NCBI GenBank assembly: GCA_029880325.1
Contig: JAOUOP010000039.1
Span: forward strand, 1 to 64,000
DNA length: 64,000 bases
DNA from: Myxococcales bacterium
Lineage (GTDB): Bacteria; Myxococcota_A; Polyangia; Polyangiales; JAFGIB01
Reading direction: 5' to 3'
The translations under genes were made by a program, and so were the position numbers. A model generated the notes under the pieces. The model was not told the origin of the DNA. It saw only the letters and a program-made list of their open reading frames with translations, and ran no database searches. Within the stretch, counting starts at the first letter, position 1, and each line of letters opens with the position of its first letter. Below are positions 44,913 to 53,695 of the stretch, one piece after another.

Positions 44913-45518
44913 TCAGCTAATTCCACTAGCGGGCGGCGGGATGGTGGGCGTTCCGCTGTCGATCCCAGAATCCGACGTGGAACTGCCGGTGGGCGCTCCG
45001 CTTTCACCGATCGGTGGCTGCGACGGATCGCCCTCTGAGGTTGCCGACGCGGCGTCGACCTCTGTCGTCACCCTGGTCGTGCCAGTGTCGAAAAGGTCCT
45101 GTCCTACACACTGACTGGCCTCTTGGTCGAGAACCTGAAATTTCTGACGGAGCACGCTGAGCACGGTGTACTCGTGAAGCTGGCGCTCCGAGTCGGCGGC
45201 CTCTTTCAGACCCTCGAGACGCTCCTGGGCGTTGCGCAGGTTGGCGTTGATCTGCGTCAGCTTGTCGTTCAAACAAGTGGTCTTGATGATGTCGCCGTCA
45301 TTGCGCGCCTCGTGCAGAAGCTGCGCGACGCGCTTGCTGAGAACAGTGCCGCGCTTGACGACTTCCTGCCCCTTCTGCACCTGCTCTTCCTTGCTGGTCG
45401 GCACAGGGTCGACCCCGGTCTCCTCCGGGTCGATCGCCCCTTGCTCCTGGGCTCCCGCCAGACCCGCCAGGGCGAGGCAAGCTACAAAAACTACCGCCTG
45501 TCTAAACGCTCTGCGCAT
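44913..45518 (-). CDS. Periplasmic coiled-coil protein, unknown function
   Basis: This 201-residue protein has a signal peptide (MRRAFRQAVVFVACLALAGLAGAQ) and a helical middle (residues 40-135) with heptad-like spacing (LTQINANLRNAQERLEGLKEAADSERQLHEYTVL read as two helices). It also has two cysteines (TTCLND, SQCVGQD) that could pair, and a disordered Ser/Gly/Pro-rich end. I chose the ATG at 45518, with GAGG eight bases upstream; a GTG at 45527 would be almost at the transcription start. It has its own consensus sigma-70 promoter (45539-45566), so it starts a new transcript that may continue into the barrel and OPX genes. It lies between the AgmX-like and barrel genes. No family is recognised. 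Confidence 0.7.
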   Translation of the reverse strand: MRRAFRQAVVFVACLALAGLAGAQEQGAIDPEETGVDPVPTSKEEQVQKGQEVVKRGTVLSKRVAQLLHEARNDGDIIKTTCLNDKLTQINANLRNAQERLEGLKEAADSERQLHEYTVLSVLRQKFQVLDQEASQCVGQDLFDTGTTRVTTEVDAASATSEGDPSQPPIGESGAPTGSSTSDSGIDSGTPTIPPPASGIS

Positions 45519-45538
45519 CCAAGGCACCTCGGGACACT

Positions 45539-45566
45539 ATTATAGGACACGCCCGGAGGCTGTCAA
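45539..45566 (-). promoter_or_regulatory. Full-consensus sigma-70 promoter
   Basis: On the minus strand TTGACA (45566-45561), 16 bases, TATAAT (45544-45539): both hexamers equal the consensus. Predicted start is near 45532, about 14 bases before the ATG at 45518, with GAGG in between. Exact hexamers are rare in DNA this GC-rich. Confidence 0.75.
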
Positions 45567-45616
45567 TGTGAAGTAATGTCGCAGGCTTGGCGACGATTCG
45601 GGGTGACCTGGACGCA

Positions 45617-47074
45617 TCAATTTTGAGGAGCGAAAACGAATGGGTAGGAGAAGACGACCGCCCCTCCCTCGGGCCCCGGATTGAAGCGGAAACGCTGCAC
45701 CGCATTGGCCACGCAGGTGCCCACAGCCGATTCGCCGGTGGTGTTGGTGGTGACCTTGACGCCGGTGACGTTGCCGCGCGGCTGGATGGCGAACTCGATC
45801 GTGACTTTGCCGGCCAGGGTTGGATTGCGCCGCAGCTCCTTCTCGTAGCAGGCCCGGATGGCGCCGATGCGGCGCTTGATCATGGCCACCACCAGGTTGG
45901 CGTCGAAGTCACCGCTACCGCCGATGTCGCCGCCGGAGCCCACTTGGGTCTTGCCGCGGATGCGCCGCTCCTTGACCGCCTCCCCTTCGCCGCGGCTGGC
46001 GGTCGTGCCCTCGCCACGCGCCGCCAGCGTACCCAGGCCGCGCTGACCGCTGCCCGAACCCCCGCCCGCCCGCGTGCGCAGCGACCCCGCCGAGGACGAA
46101 GCCACGCCGACGCCGGAGGCGTTGGCCAGGATCTCCTCGGCGCTGCCGGTGACGGCGCCGCCAGCGAGCACGTCGGCCAGGGCTCCACCCGCCTCAGCGC
46201 TCAGCGCGCCGACGATCAGCGCCTCGGCCGCCTGCGCCGCCTCCTCGGCGATGCGGGCGCTCTTCTCGGCCACCTCGGCCTCCCGCTCCGAGTCGCTCTT
46301 GGAGGGGCTGTCGTCGCGGCTGGGTGCAGGCTCGGCCTCGGCCTCGGCCTCCTCCTCGCCCTCTTCCTCGGGAACTTCTTCCTCGGTCGGCTGCTCCTCC
46401 GGGGGCGGCGGTGGCTCGGCGAAGATCATCTCGGCCAGCTCCTCGGGCACCGCCGCCAGGCCCTCGTCGATCTTCCAGTCGGCGTTCTCCAGGTAGACCA
46501 GGAAGCCGAACATCACCATGAAGGTGAAGACCACGAATGCGGTGAACAGCCAGTCGATGCTGCGCACAAAGCCCGAGCGCGCGGCTGCCGGCAGCTGGGG
46601 CTTGGGTTGCACCGGCGGCGGATCGACGAATTGGAAGAGCAGCGTGGTGCCCGCGATCACGACCTTGCCGCGGGAGTTGTCGTTGAGCTTGACCTGGTGG
46701 TGACTGCCGGCATCGCGCGCAGCGCCGCTGCGCCGCAGCTGTTCGAGATCCTGTACGCCGCCCGGCAACCCCACGCGCCCGGTCATCGTGGGCGTGAAAT
46801 TCAGGATGTAGTCCTGGCCAACGAGCTGGAAGACTTCGAAGCGAGCGGGCACACCCGGCCCGTGAACCACGAAATGGTTGCGCTCGGAGTTGCCGACCGT
46901 GACGGTCTCGCGCTTGCGGAGGATGCGTTCCTCGACGATCTTACCCCCCTGCAGAATGCCCACCCGCAACACCTTGGGGCCGCTGGGGGGCTTCACCTGA
47001 ACGGCCTGCATCGCCATCGTCATGGCGCCAGGCTTGGTACCGCCGGGGCGGGTGGTGGGTGTCTCGCTGCTCAT
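45617..47074 (-). CDS. FHA-like/TM/TonB-type protein with AgmX/PglI C-terminal domain (GltG-like)
   Basis: This 485-residue protein has a cytoplasmic FHA-like domain (about 35-150: VTVGNSERNHFVVHGPGVPARFEVFQLVG), one transmembrane helix (175-195), a Pro/Glu-rich periplasmic spacer (about 215-270), a long Ala/Gly/Ser-rich linker and a C-terminal TonB-like AgmX/PglI domain (about 385-480: RRIGAIRACYEKELRRNPTLAGKV, FAIQPRGNVTGVKV, ANAVQRFRFNPGPEGG). This is the layout of GltG/PglI of the Myxococcus gliding machinery and of NfsG: an inner-membrane protein that reaches the outer membrane and is thought to transmit force from a TolQR-type motor. It lies in the same direction as the TolQ and TPR genes, after a 343-bp gap that holds a small REP-like element. 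Confidence 0.85.
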   Translation of the reverse strand: MSSETPTTRPGGTKPGAMTMAMQAVQVKPPSGPKVLRVGILQGGKIVEERILRKRETVTVGNSERNHFVVHGPGVPARFEVFQLVGQDYILNFTPTMTGRVGLPGGVQDLEQLRRSGAARDAGSHHQVKLNDNSRGKVVIAGTTLLFQFVDPPPVQPKPQLPAAARSGFVRSIDWLFTAFVVFTFMVMFGFLVYLENADWKIDEGLAAVPEELAEMIFAEPPPPPEEQPTEEEVPEEEGEEEAEAEAEPAPSRDDSPSKSDSEREAEVAEKSARIAEEAAQAAEALIVGALSAEAGGALADVLAGGAVTGSAEEILANASGVGVASSSAGSLRTRAGGGSGSGQRGLGTLAARGEGTTASRGEGEAVKERRIRGKTQVGSGGDIGGSGDFDANLVVAMIKRRIGAIRACYEKELRRNPTLAGKVTIEFAIQPRGNVTGVKVTTNTTGESAVGTCVANAVQRFRFNPGPEGGAVVFSYPFVFAPQN

Positions 47075-47417
47075 CTCGTCATCCGTTTGCGCGCCAAGTC
47101 GGGCCCACCGTCATTCAGGTCCCCCCAAGAGGGCGGTGCGAGAACCGAGAGTCTGAAACATGGGACTCGTGAAGCCGAGAAAAGTTCCGTCCCTGGGGAC
47201 ACGTTCCGAGTCGACAGTACACCCGCCCACGCCACTGGGTCCAGCCTTCGACGAGGGTCATGTTACCGCAGATCGGGGATCGGGGTGGCTCGCCATTCAC
47301 GCTCTCATCCCATGCGCTCGCTCCGACACAGCCGCCGGCAAAGCAGTGCTGTAAGGTTGGACTCCCCGTCCCGCAAAAGGATCTGACAGCCGAACATTTT
47401 TTCCGGTCGGGCGGGCG
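47075..47417. other. Intergenic region between TolQ-like and AgmX-like genes
   Basis: These 343 bp contain no supported gene (a 61-codon minus-strand frame at 47115-47300 has no recognisable content). It carries the REP-like hairpin at 47184-47207. No promoter or riboswitch could be identified with confidence, although a separate promoter for the AgmX-like gene is plausible because the gap breaks an otherwise overlapping gene series. Confidence 0.45.
47184..47207. repeat. REP-like hairpin with flanking GTTCC repeats
   Basis: GTCCC at 47189-47193 faces GGGAC at 47196-47200, flanked by direct GTTCC copies at 47184-47188 and 47203-47207. It resembles the GTCCC/GGGAC-containing intergenic repeats seen in many deltaproteobacterial genomes. 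Only one copy was found in this window. Confidence 0.4.
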
Positions 47418-48023
47418 CTACGCCGGACGCAGGTCGGCGTCGCGGACCATACGCTCGATGCGTTCCAGATCCCGCTCGAGGGCGCGCGCCCGTGCGCGCA
47501 GAAGCGAAAAAGCCGATAGCGCGAAAACCGCGGTCGTAAAACCAAGCGCGAAGGTGGCAGTGGCCTGACCCAAGCTACGGGTGGCCACGGCGCCCTGGCG
47601 CAGGGCTTCCAACGAGTCGCTGGCGCCGAAGGCCTGGGCCAGGTTTCCAATCACGCCGAAGAACGCCAGCGGCAGCGCCATGCGACCGAGGCCGCGCAAG
47701 AGGTCGAGATGGTCGAAGGCCATCCGGCGCTGCTCGAGGCGCAGGTTTTCGAGAGCCCCCTGGTCACCGTTGGCCGGCCCATGGCCCTTTGTCCCGGCCA
47801 ACGCGAGCCGCGCCAGCTGTGCGCCCCAGGCCGGCTCACAGGCCCGGGCCAGCTGCAGCGCCAGCTGAGGGCGACCGGCCTCGAGGGCGGTCGCCAGCGC
47901 CTCGCAGAAGGTGGCCGTTTCCAGCGGAGCGCGCAGCAGCAATACGCGGGCCCGCAAAACGACCAGCCATAGCGTCGCTGCGGCCAGTGCCAGCTGCAGT
48001 ACGATGACGACCCAGAAGAGCAC
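47418..48023 (-). CDS. MotA/TolQ/ExbB-family proton channel protein (AglR/GltQ-like)
   Basis: This 201-residue protein has three transmembrane segments: the N-terminal VLFWVVIVLQLALAAATLWLV, MALPLAFFGVIGNLAQAFGA (about 120-140) and TATFALGFTTAVFALSAFSLL (about 158-180). A cytoplasmic loop lies between the first two. The second and third match the MotA/TolQ/ExbB domain (P-L-x-F-F-G-V-I-G-N-L-x-x-A-F; A-L-x-T-T-A-x-G replaced by ALGFTTAVFAL). It would form the proton-conducting stator that powers the TPR/AgmX envelope assembly. No TolR/ExbD partner with the ion-binding Asp is encoded in this window. I chose the GTG at 48023; the frame is open to 48119 but that part overlaps the preceding gene. 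Confidence 0.85.
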   Translation of the reverse strand: MLFWVVIVLQLALAAATLWLVVLRARVLLLRAPLETATFCEALATALEAGRPQLALQLARACEPAWGAQLARLALAGTKGHGPANGDQGALENLRLEQRRMAFDHLDLLRGLGRMALPLAFFGVIGNLAQAFGASDSLEALRQGAVATRSLGQATATFALGFTTAVFALSAFSLLRARARALERDLERIERMVRDADLRPA

Positions 48024-48042
48024 GCGCGGGCCAGGGAAAACG

Positions 48043-48327
48043 CTAGAACGGGTCGCGGCGCACGGCGCGCACCACTTCGTTGATGAAGCTCGTCTGCAGC
48101 TCCATGACCTTGTAGCCAAGGTTCGAGCGGTTGAGGATGTAGAAGGCGTTGGGCTTTTGCACGCGGCCCTCGATCTTGATCTCCTCGAGCTGGATCACCT
48201 TGGGCTTGCGCCGCTGGGCCTGGGCCTCGACACCGGAAATCGACGGCGCCCCGAACGTGGCCGCCAGCACGAGCGCCGCGCAGAAAAGCAGCCACCCTCC
48301 CCGCTTCGCATCGTCTCGAACGGTCAT
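48043..48327 (-). CDS. Small secreted protein of the envelope-machine operon
   Basis: This 94-residue protein has a signal peptide (about residues 1-36, ending VEAQAQ) and a short conserved-looking core: KVIQLEEIKIEGRVQKPNAF, YILNRSNLGYKVMELQTSF and INEVVRAVRRDPF. The IEGRVQKP block recalls the edge strand of a TonB-box or secretin-like element, but I recognise no named family. Its start overlaps the TPR lipoprotein stop by four bases and the TolQ-like gene follows after 19 bases, so it belongs to the machine and probably acts in the periplasm between motor and TPR proteins. Confidence 0.75.
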   Translation of the reverse strand: MTVRDDAKRGGWLLFCAALVLAATFGAPSISGVEAQAQRRKPKVIQLEEIKIEGRVQKPNAFYILNRSNLGYKVMELQTSFINEVVRAVRRDPF

Positions 48328-49805
48328 TTTTCGGCCTCCATCTTGGCCTTGCGCGCGGCGCGCTCGGCTTCCTTACGCTTTTGCGCGGCCTCACGCTCGA
48401 TGCGCTTTTTCTCCCGGTCGATCTGCCGCGTCACGTCCGCGATGAAGGCGGTCGAGGGGTCGTCGCGCCGCAACTTTGGGCCCATCTGGGTCCGATAGGT
48501 GGTCATCTCCGCAAGCGCTTTTTCGAGTGCCTGCAGCTGATTGAGGCCTGGAAATTTATCCCCCGCAGTCATGTACATCAGCCCCAGATTGAAGTGCGCC
48601 TCGGGCAGCTGGGACTGCATTTTCAGGGCCTTGTCGAAGCTGCGTTTGGCTTCCTTGTACTTGCCATTGGCGCGGTAGGCATCGCCGAGGTTGACGTGCG
48701 CTGCCACCTGGGTGGGCACCAGTCGCGCAACCGCCTGCAGTTCTTCGAGGGCCTGGGCGTAGTTGCCGGCGGCCATGTACTGCAGGCCCAGGGCAGTGCG
48801 CGCCTCGGCGTAATCCGGCCTGAGCTTGGCCGCCTGGCGATGGGAGGCCAGAGCCTGGGCGAGGCGACCGTTTTCCCGGTGCCGCTCGCCGATCAGGAAG
48901 TGCAACTCGGCGTTGTTACGGTCGATCTTGACTGCCTGCTCGAGGATCGAATCGGCCAGCTCGACGCGCCCTCGCTTCAGGCTCGCCTTGGCCAATGCGA
49001 CCATTGCCGGCACGAAGCGCTCGTCCCGACGCAGCGCCTTGCGCGCAGCCTCCTCGGCCTGATCGACCCGATCGGCGGCCGTGAGGTTGTCGGCCAGGAT
49101 TGCGCGCAGGTGCAGGTTGCGCTCCCACTTGTCGGCGATGGGCCGTGTGAAGTCGACGGCAGACTGGGGCTCGCCCTTGCGGATGCGTATGGTCGAGATG
49201 CCCTGTACGGCACGCTCGTAGTCCGGCTGCAGGCGCAGGGCCCGTTCGTAGTGGCTGACGGCCTTTTTGGCGTTGCCCTGGCGGTCGGCCACCACACCCA
49301 GGTTGTAGGCCGCCTCGTGGGAACGGGGATCGGCGGCCAACGCACGCTCGAAGGCGGCGCGGGCCTTCGGGTAGTCGCCTCGGGCGGCGGCCTCCAAGCC
49401 TTCTTGATATGCGCTCTTTGCCCCCGACTTCATCGCCGGGCGCTTGGGCAACTTGCGCCCGCTGTTGGCGTCGGCCGCTCCCCAGGGGCTGGGACCAGAG
49501 GGCGCCTTGACCTCGTACTCGCGGGTATCGACCGGACGTACCTTGCCCAGCTTCGGGCGGTAGTCCTTGGTCGAACCGACGGTCTTGCCTCCGGCCTGGC
49601 GTGCCACGCGCTTCTGGCGCTGATCCTCGGGGACCTCCTTGGCCAGGTTGTCCTCGTCGCCCCAGTCTTCTCCGCCGGAGCTGGCCTCGGAGTCGCCCCC
49701 CAGGGAACCGCTCTTGGAGCAGCCGACCGCGATGCACAGCAGGAGCGCCCAAGGCAGGGCACGCCCGCAGCCGAACTCAACCGCAATCATGCGCAGGCCC
49801 ATCAT
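48324..49805 (-). CDS. TPR lipoprotein (GltE/AglT-like)
   Basis: This 493-residue protein has a lipobox (LLLCIAVGCSKSG, about residues 15-27) and a disordered, acidic N-terminal segment. About eight TPR units follow between residues 125 and 430 (AYQEGLEAAARGDYPKARAAFERAL, AAYNLGVVADRQGNAKKAVSHYERAL, AHVNLGDAYRANGKYKEAKRSFDKAL), and the end is basic and helical (KKRIEREAAQKRKEAERAA). A TPR lipoprotein next to large TPR proteins, a TolQ homologue and an AgmX protein matches GltE/AglT of the Myxococcus gliding complex or NfsE, which link the periplasmic proteins to the outer membrane. The ATG at 49805 overlaps the preceding stop (ATGATGG), fixing the start by translational coupling. Confidence 0.85.
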   Translation of the reverse strand: MMGLRMIAVEFGCGRALPWALLLCIAVGCSKSGSLGGDSEASSGGEDWGDEDNLAKEVPEDQRQKRVARQAGGKTVGSTKDYRPKLGKVRPVDTREYEVKAPSGPSPWGAADANSGRKLPKRPAMKSGAKSAYQEGLEAAARGDYPKARAAFERALAADPRSHEAAYNLGVVADRQGNAKKAVSHYERALRLQPDYERAVQGISTIRIRKGEPQSAVDFTRPIADKWERNLHLRAILADNLTAADRVDQAEEAARKALRRDERFVPAMVALAKASLKRGRVELADSILEQAVKIDRNNAELHFLIGERHRENGRLAQALASHRQAAKLRPDYAEARTALGLQYMAAGNYAQALEELQAVARLVPTQVAAHVNLGDAYRANGKYKEAKRSFDKALKMQSQLPEAHFNLGLMYMTAGDKFPGLNQLQALEKALAEMTTYRTQMGPKLRRDDPSTAFIADVTRQIDREKKRIEREAAQKRKEAERAARKAKMEAEK

Positions 49806-52800
49806 CGCCCCCTCGAAAGCGGCGGCGGGGCGATCCCGGCCTCCAGCTCGAGCGTTTGCCCGCGCGGTGCGCGGCTGAACTCGCCAGGCTGGTAGGCCTG
49901 GAACGTAGAGTCCTGGGCCGCCGCCTGGGCCACGCACTCGGCGATGCGCTCGTCGCCGTAGGCGTTGATGCGATCGCTGGCCTCGCGCGTGTATTCGTCG
50001 TCGATGTTGCCGACGCGCGCCGCGCGCGACGCCAGTGCGTAGCGCGCCACCGCCAGGCATTCGATGGGACGCACTTTGGCATCCAGCACCTGACGAATCG
50101 CGTCCTCGACCTGGATCTTGATGTCGTCCTTGGCGTAGTCGGGCAGTCCGCGCATCTTCTTTTTCATGTCCGCCGGAACCACGAAGGGGGTGTTGAGTAC
50201 CGCCCGCGCCAGCACTTCGTAGATGCGCCCCTGTTTGACGAAAGCCGCGATGGTCCAGGTGGGGCGCTTGAAGGGCGGGATCACGTTGTAGGCCTCGGCC
50301 TTGCCCTTGGCCTCGCGGCTGCCGTCCTCGATCTGGCGGGTCACGCCCTTGACGTAGGCGTCGAGCGTGGAGGGGCTGCCCGACTTGATGGCGAAATTCT
50401 CGAAGTCGCCGGACTTCTCGTCAACCAGCTTGAACTTCGCCTGGGCCGCATACTCGGCGGCGTAGGAGCCCGGTTTTTGACCAGAGCGCTGATAGGTACT
50501 GACCACGTCGGCCAGTGCCTTCTTGTACTCGCCCTGATTGCCCTGATTTTGGCGCGACTCGGCGATCCGGTACTGGGCCTGAACCAGCAGCTCGCCCGCA
50601 TCGCTATCGTTACGGTACTGGGCGATGAAAGCACGCATCTCGGTGATGGCCTTGTTCCACTGCTTGAGCTTGAAGGCCATCTCGGCAACGCGATAGCGCG
50701 CCACCCGCTGCTCGTTTTTGTCCTTGAGCATGCCCGCGGCGCGCTCGTAGTACTCGGCGGCGCGCGCGTACTGCTGCTGATATTCGAGGATCTTGGCCGC
50801 GTTGATCAACGAACCCTCGCGCCACTCGACCATGCGCGGTTCCTTAGAGTCCTTGAAGCGCGGGGAGTCGGCCAGGGTGCGGTAGTTGTCCACTGCCCGG
50901 TCAAAGTCGAAGAAGCGATTGGAGTTGTAGCCGAGCCGGAAGTAGGCATTGCCGAGAATGGCGTCGAGCGCGGCCTGCTGCTCCGGCGTCTCGCCCTTCT
51001 TGGGGCCCACCTCGTCGATGATGCGCTGGTAGAGACGCCCGGCCGACTCGAAGCGACTGGTGCGCTCGAGGGCGATGGCCGCTTTCTCCAGGGCCAGCGG
51101 AGCCTGCTCGTGGTTGGGCTCTTCGTTGACGGCCTTGACCAGTTCGGTGGCAGCCGCTTCGTAGAGCTTGCGCGCTTCCTCGTCCTTGGCGGCTTCGGCG
51201 CGCTTGAAGATCTCCACCGCGTCACGGTAGCGCAGATTGGTCAGGTCGGAGCCCGCAACGCAGGCCGGTGATTCCTTGTTCTCGGGCTTCTTGCAGTCGA
51301 CCTTGGCGATGGCCGTGCCGTCGGGGGAGAAGGTGCACTGGCGATCGCGCAGCTCGTCGCCCAGGCGCCGGACCTCTTCGTCCTGGCCCAGGGACACGGC
51401 CATGTTGCGCAGGTTCAGCCATGCCACCTGTCCGCTGGGGTCAGCCTTGGGCCCAGCGCAGTGCTCGACGAACTCGGAGTAGAAGCGATCGCGCGCCACG
51501 TCCCAGTAGCCGTAGAGGTAAAGCAGCAGGGTGTTGTTGTAGAAATAGGCCCCGCGCACCTTCTCGGTGTCCTGCTCGTCGCTGACGCGGGCCAGGTACA
51601 GCTCGCGGGCGCGCGCCAACTGCTGCAGCAGCGGCGGCAACTTCTGCGGCTGCACCCGCGGCGGCGTGCCACTCGCCGCTGGCGGCTCGGTGCGCACTTG
51701 AATCTCGCCACTGGCCTTCTTCTGCTCCACCAGGCGATGGACCGACTCGACCGCCAGGCGCGCCGAGATCGACAGGAAGCGGTCGTCGAGGTTGGAGTCG
51801 CGCACAGCGGCGTACTCGCGCCCCGCCTCTTCGTAGCTCTCCGACCAGTAGAGCGCGTCGGCCAGGTTGTAGTTGAGCTCGTAGGCCTGGGGGTTATTCG
51901 GGAAGCGCTTGATGTAGCCCCGGTAGGCCAGCGCCGCGAGCCCGTAGTCCTCCTGGGCCTGTTTGCACAGCTCGGGGTCCTGCTGCTCCACGCATTCACG
52001 GCGAACCCGCTGGGCGCGCTGGTGGTGGATGAGCGCCGTGTTGATCAAGGCATCCTGGGCCAGCTGCTCGGCACGGCGTTGCTCCTTGGGGTGGTCCTTG
52101 TTGGCCTCCCACCAGGTGCTGCCCTCGCCGAAGTTGCTGAGCTTGGCGCGCGCGGCGATGGCCTCGGCCTGCTCGTTGTGGCGCACGTGGGCCGCGGCCA
52201 CCATGTTCTGGACCTCGGGCGCCTGCGGATCGAGGGGCCAACGCGACAGGGCCAGACGCCAGACCTGGACCGCCTCGGGGTACTTGGCTTCGTCGAAGAA
52301 GACATAACCCAGGCGGAAGTAAATTTCGGAGGTCCAGGGCCGGTCCTGGGGCATCAGGGTCGCGTTTTGAACGCGCTCGAAACCCGTGGGCAGGCCCTCG
52401 TTGGGATCGGTGATCTGGTTTTCGTTCCAGTCGTCGTAGGCGAAGGCGATGGCCAGGTACTGGATCGCTTCCTCGCGCAGCTCCGAGCCCTTGCCCGTGC
52501 GCTTGCGCTCCTCGTCAGACCAGTCGACCAGCTTCCAGAAGTGTTCGATGGCCTCCGGGTAGCGGCTGGCCCGATAGTAGGTCCAGGCCACCTTGTAGAG
52601 CGCCAGGTTGAAGTTGCGGTCGTCCTTGCGCTCGAGCACCTTGCTATAGGCGCTGACGGCCTTGTCCAGGCCGTGGGGCGTGAAGTCGAAGTCGAAGTGG
52701 TATTCCCCGATGCGCAACCAGGACTCGGCCCAGAACTTCGAGTTCTGCGCGATCGGCTGACAGTCGGCGAAGGGGTCGTCGAAGGGGCTGGGTTGGTCGG

Positions 52801-53695
52801 GCGCGCCCTTGCCGTCCATGGTCAACGACGGGTGTTCCTTTTCGAGTTCCGCACGCTCGGCTTCCTCCTCGCTCTGCTCCTTCTCGGCTTCCGGCTCGTA
52901 GGCCGTGTACTGGAAGCGGTTGCCGCAGACCAGGTTGAGCCAGGCGACCCGTGCGAGCTCGGTTTGCCCCATTTCGTTGTGGCAATAGCCGATCAGGTAG
53001 AAGGCCCCATCGAGCTTGTCGTAGTCGGGAAAGTTCTCGGCGATGCGCTTGTAGAGCCCGATGGTGGCGCTGAAGTCCTTGCTGGGCTCGTCGAGCCCGT
53101 CCATGGACTCGCCGGTGTCGAGGCGGCGGTCACGCTCGGTCAGGTAGTCGTTGGCCTCGCGCTGCTGGGCGATGGCGTCGCGCTCAAAGTAGAGTTCACC
53201 CAGCCGAAACATGGCGTCCGGCGTGTAGGTGGGATCGTCAGGGTACTTCTCGATGAAGCGTTCGAAGAGTTCGATGGCCGATAGCCGCGCCTGGTCCTCG
53301 AGCTTTTCCTCGACGTCGATTTGGCCGCCGTAGGTGCGCTCGCGATCGCGCCGCTGGCGGCGGTACTCGCGCTGCAAAAGCGCGCCCATGGTCTGGCGGT
53401 AGACCTCACCCATGCGCGAGAAGCGGTCGAGTTCGGCCTCCAGTTCGCGCAGGGCGCGCACCTCCTGCTGCGTGGGCGGAGGACGGTCGTCGACGATGCG
53501 CCGGTCGGTGGTGTCGAGAAACGAGGGTAGCTTGACGTTGGCATCCCAGGCCGGCCCATCCGCAGCCTGCTCGGCCGGCTGTGCGGGCTCAGACTCGGGC
53601 GCCGGTGGCGCAGCCTCTTCAGCCCACGCTGGCGCCGCGACGACCAGCACCCCGACCAGTGCGAGACAAAACCCGCTCCACGCCGCGCACCTCAT
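49802..53695 (-). CDS. Very large periplasmic TPR protein (GltD/AgnA-like)
   Basis: This 1297-residue protein has a cleavable signal peptide (GVLVVAAPAWAEE, residues 14-26). Helical repeats then run through nearly its whole length: RLSAIELFERFIEKYPDDPTY, TIGLYKRIAENFPDYDKL, RYPEAIEHFWKLVDWSDEE, KYPEAVQVWRLALSRWPLDP and RAAEYYERAAGMLKDKNEQ. Many repeats have the YPD-D-P turn typical of the outer-membrane-assembly-like TPRs of Myxococcus Glt/Nfs proteins. It would form a periplasmic scaffold. Both ends overlap neighbours by four bases (ATGA-type), so it is translated with them. Its size is close to the large TPR protein of the gliding cluster; exact orthology is not provable here. Confidence 0.82.
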   Translation of the reverse strand: MRCAAWSGFCLALVGVLVVAAPAWAEEAAPPAPESEPAQPAEQAADGPAWDANVKLPSFLDTTDRRIVDDRPPPTQQEVRALRELEAELDRFSRMGEVYRQTMGALLQREYRRQRRDRERTYGGQIDVEEKLEDQARLSAIELFERFIEKYPDDPTYTPDAMFRLGELYFERDAIAQQREANDYLTERDRRLDTGESMDGLDEPSKDFSATIGLYKRIAENFPDYDKLDGAFYLIGYCHNEMGQTELARVAWLNLVCGNRFQYTAYEPEAEKEQSEEEAERAELEKEHPSLTMDGKGAPDQPSPFDDPFADCQPIAQNSKFWAESWLRIGEYHFDFDFTPHGLDKAVSAYSKVLERKDDRNFNLALYKVAWTYYRASRYPEAIEHFWKLVDWSDEERKRTGKGSELREEAIQYLAIAFAYDDWNENQITDPNEGLPTGFERVQNATLMPQDRPWTSEIYFRLGYVFFDEAKYPEAVQVWRLALSRWPLDPQAPEVQNMVAAAHVRHNEQAEAIAARAKLSNFGEGSTWWEANKDHPKEQRRAEQLAQDALINTALIHHQRAQRVRRECVEQQDPELCKQAQEDYGLAALAYRGYIKRFPNNPQAYELNYNLADALYWSESYEEAGREYAAVRDSNLDDRFLSISARLAVESVHRLVEQKKASGEIQVRTEPPAASGTPPRVQPQKLPPLLQQLARARELYLARVSDEQDTEKVRGAYFYNNTLLLYLYGYWDVARDRFYSEFVEHCAGPKADPSGQVAWLNLRNMAVSLGQDEEVRRLGDELRDRQCTFSPDGTAIAKVDCKKPENKESPACVAGSDLTNLRYRDAVEIFKRAEAAKDEEARKLYEAAATELVKAVNEEPNHEQAPLALEKAAIALERTSRFESAGRLYQRIIDEVGPKKGETPEQQAALDAILGNAYFRLGYNSNRFFDFDRAVDNYRTLADSPRFKDSKEPRMVEWREGSLINAAKILEYQQQYARAAEYYERAAGMLKDKNEQRVARYRVAEMAFKLKQWNKAITEMRAFIAQYRNDSDAGELLVQAQYRIAESRQNQGNQGEYKKALADVVSTYQRSGQKPGSYAAEYAAQAKFKLVDEKSGDFENFAIKSGSPSTLDAYVKGVTRQIEDGSREAKGKAEAYNVIPPFKRPTWTIAAFVKQGRIYEVLARAVLNTPFVVPADMKKKMRGLPDYAKDDIKIQVEDAIRQVLDAKVRPIECLAVARYALASRAARVGNIDDEYTREASDRINAYGDERIAECVAQAAAQDSTFQAYQPGEFSRAPRGQTLELEAGIAPPPLSRGR

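Noticed and set aside
47115..47300. A 61-codon minus-strand frame in the gap before the AgmX-like gene
   Set aside because: No family-like sequence, unfavourable codon positions and a hairpin inside it; treated as intergenic.
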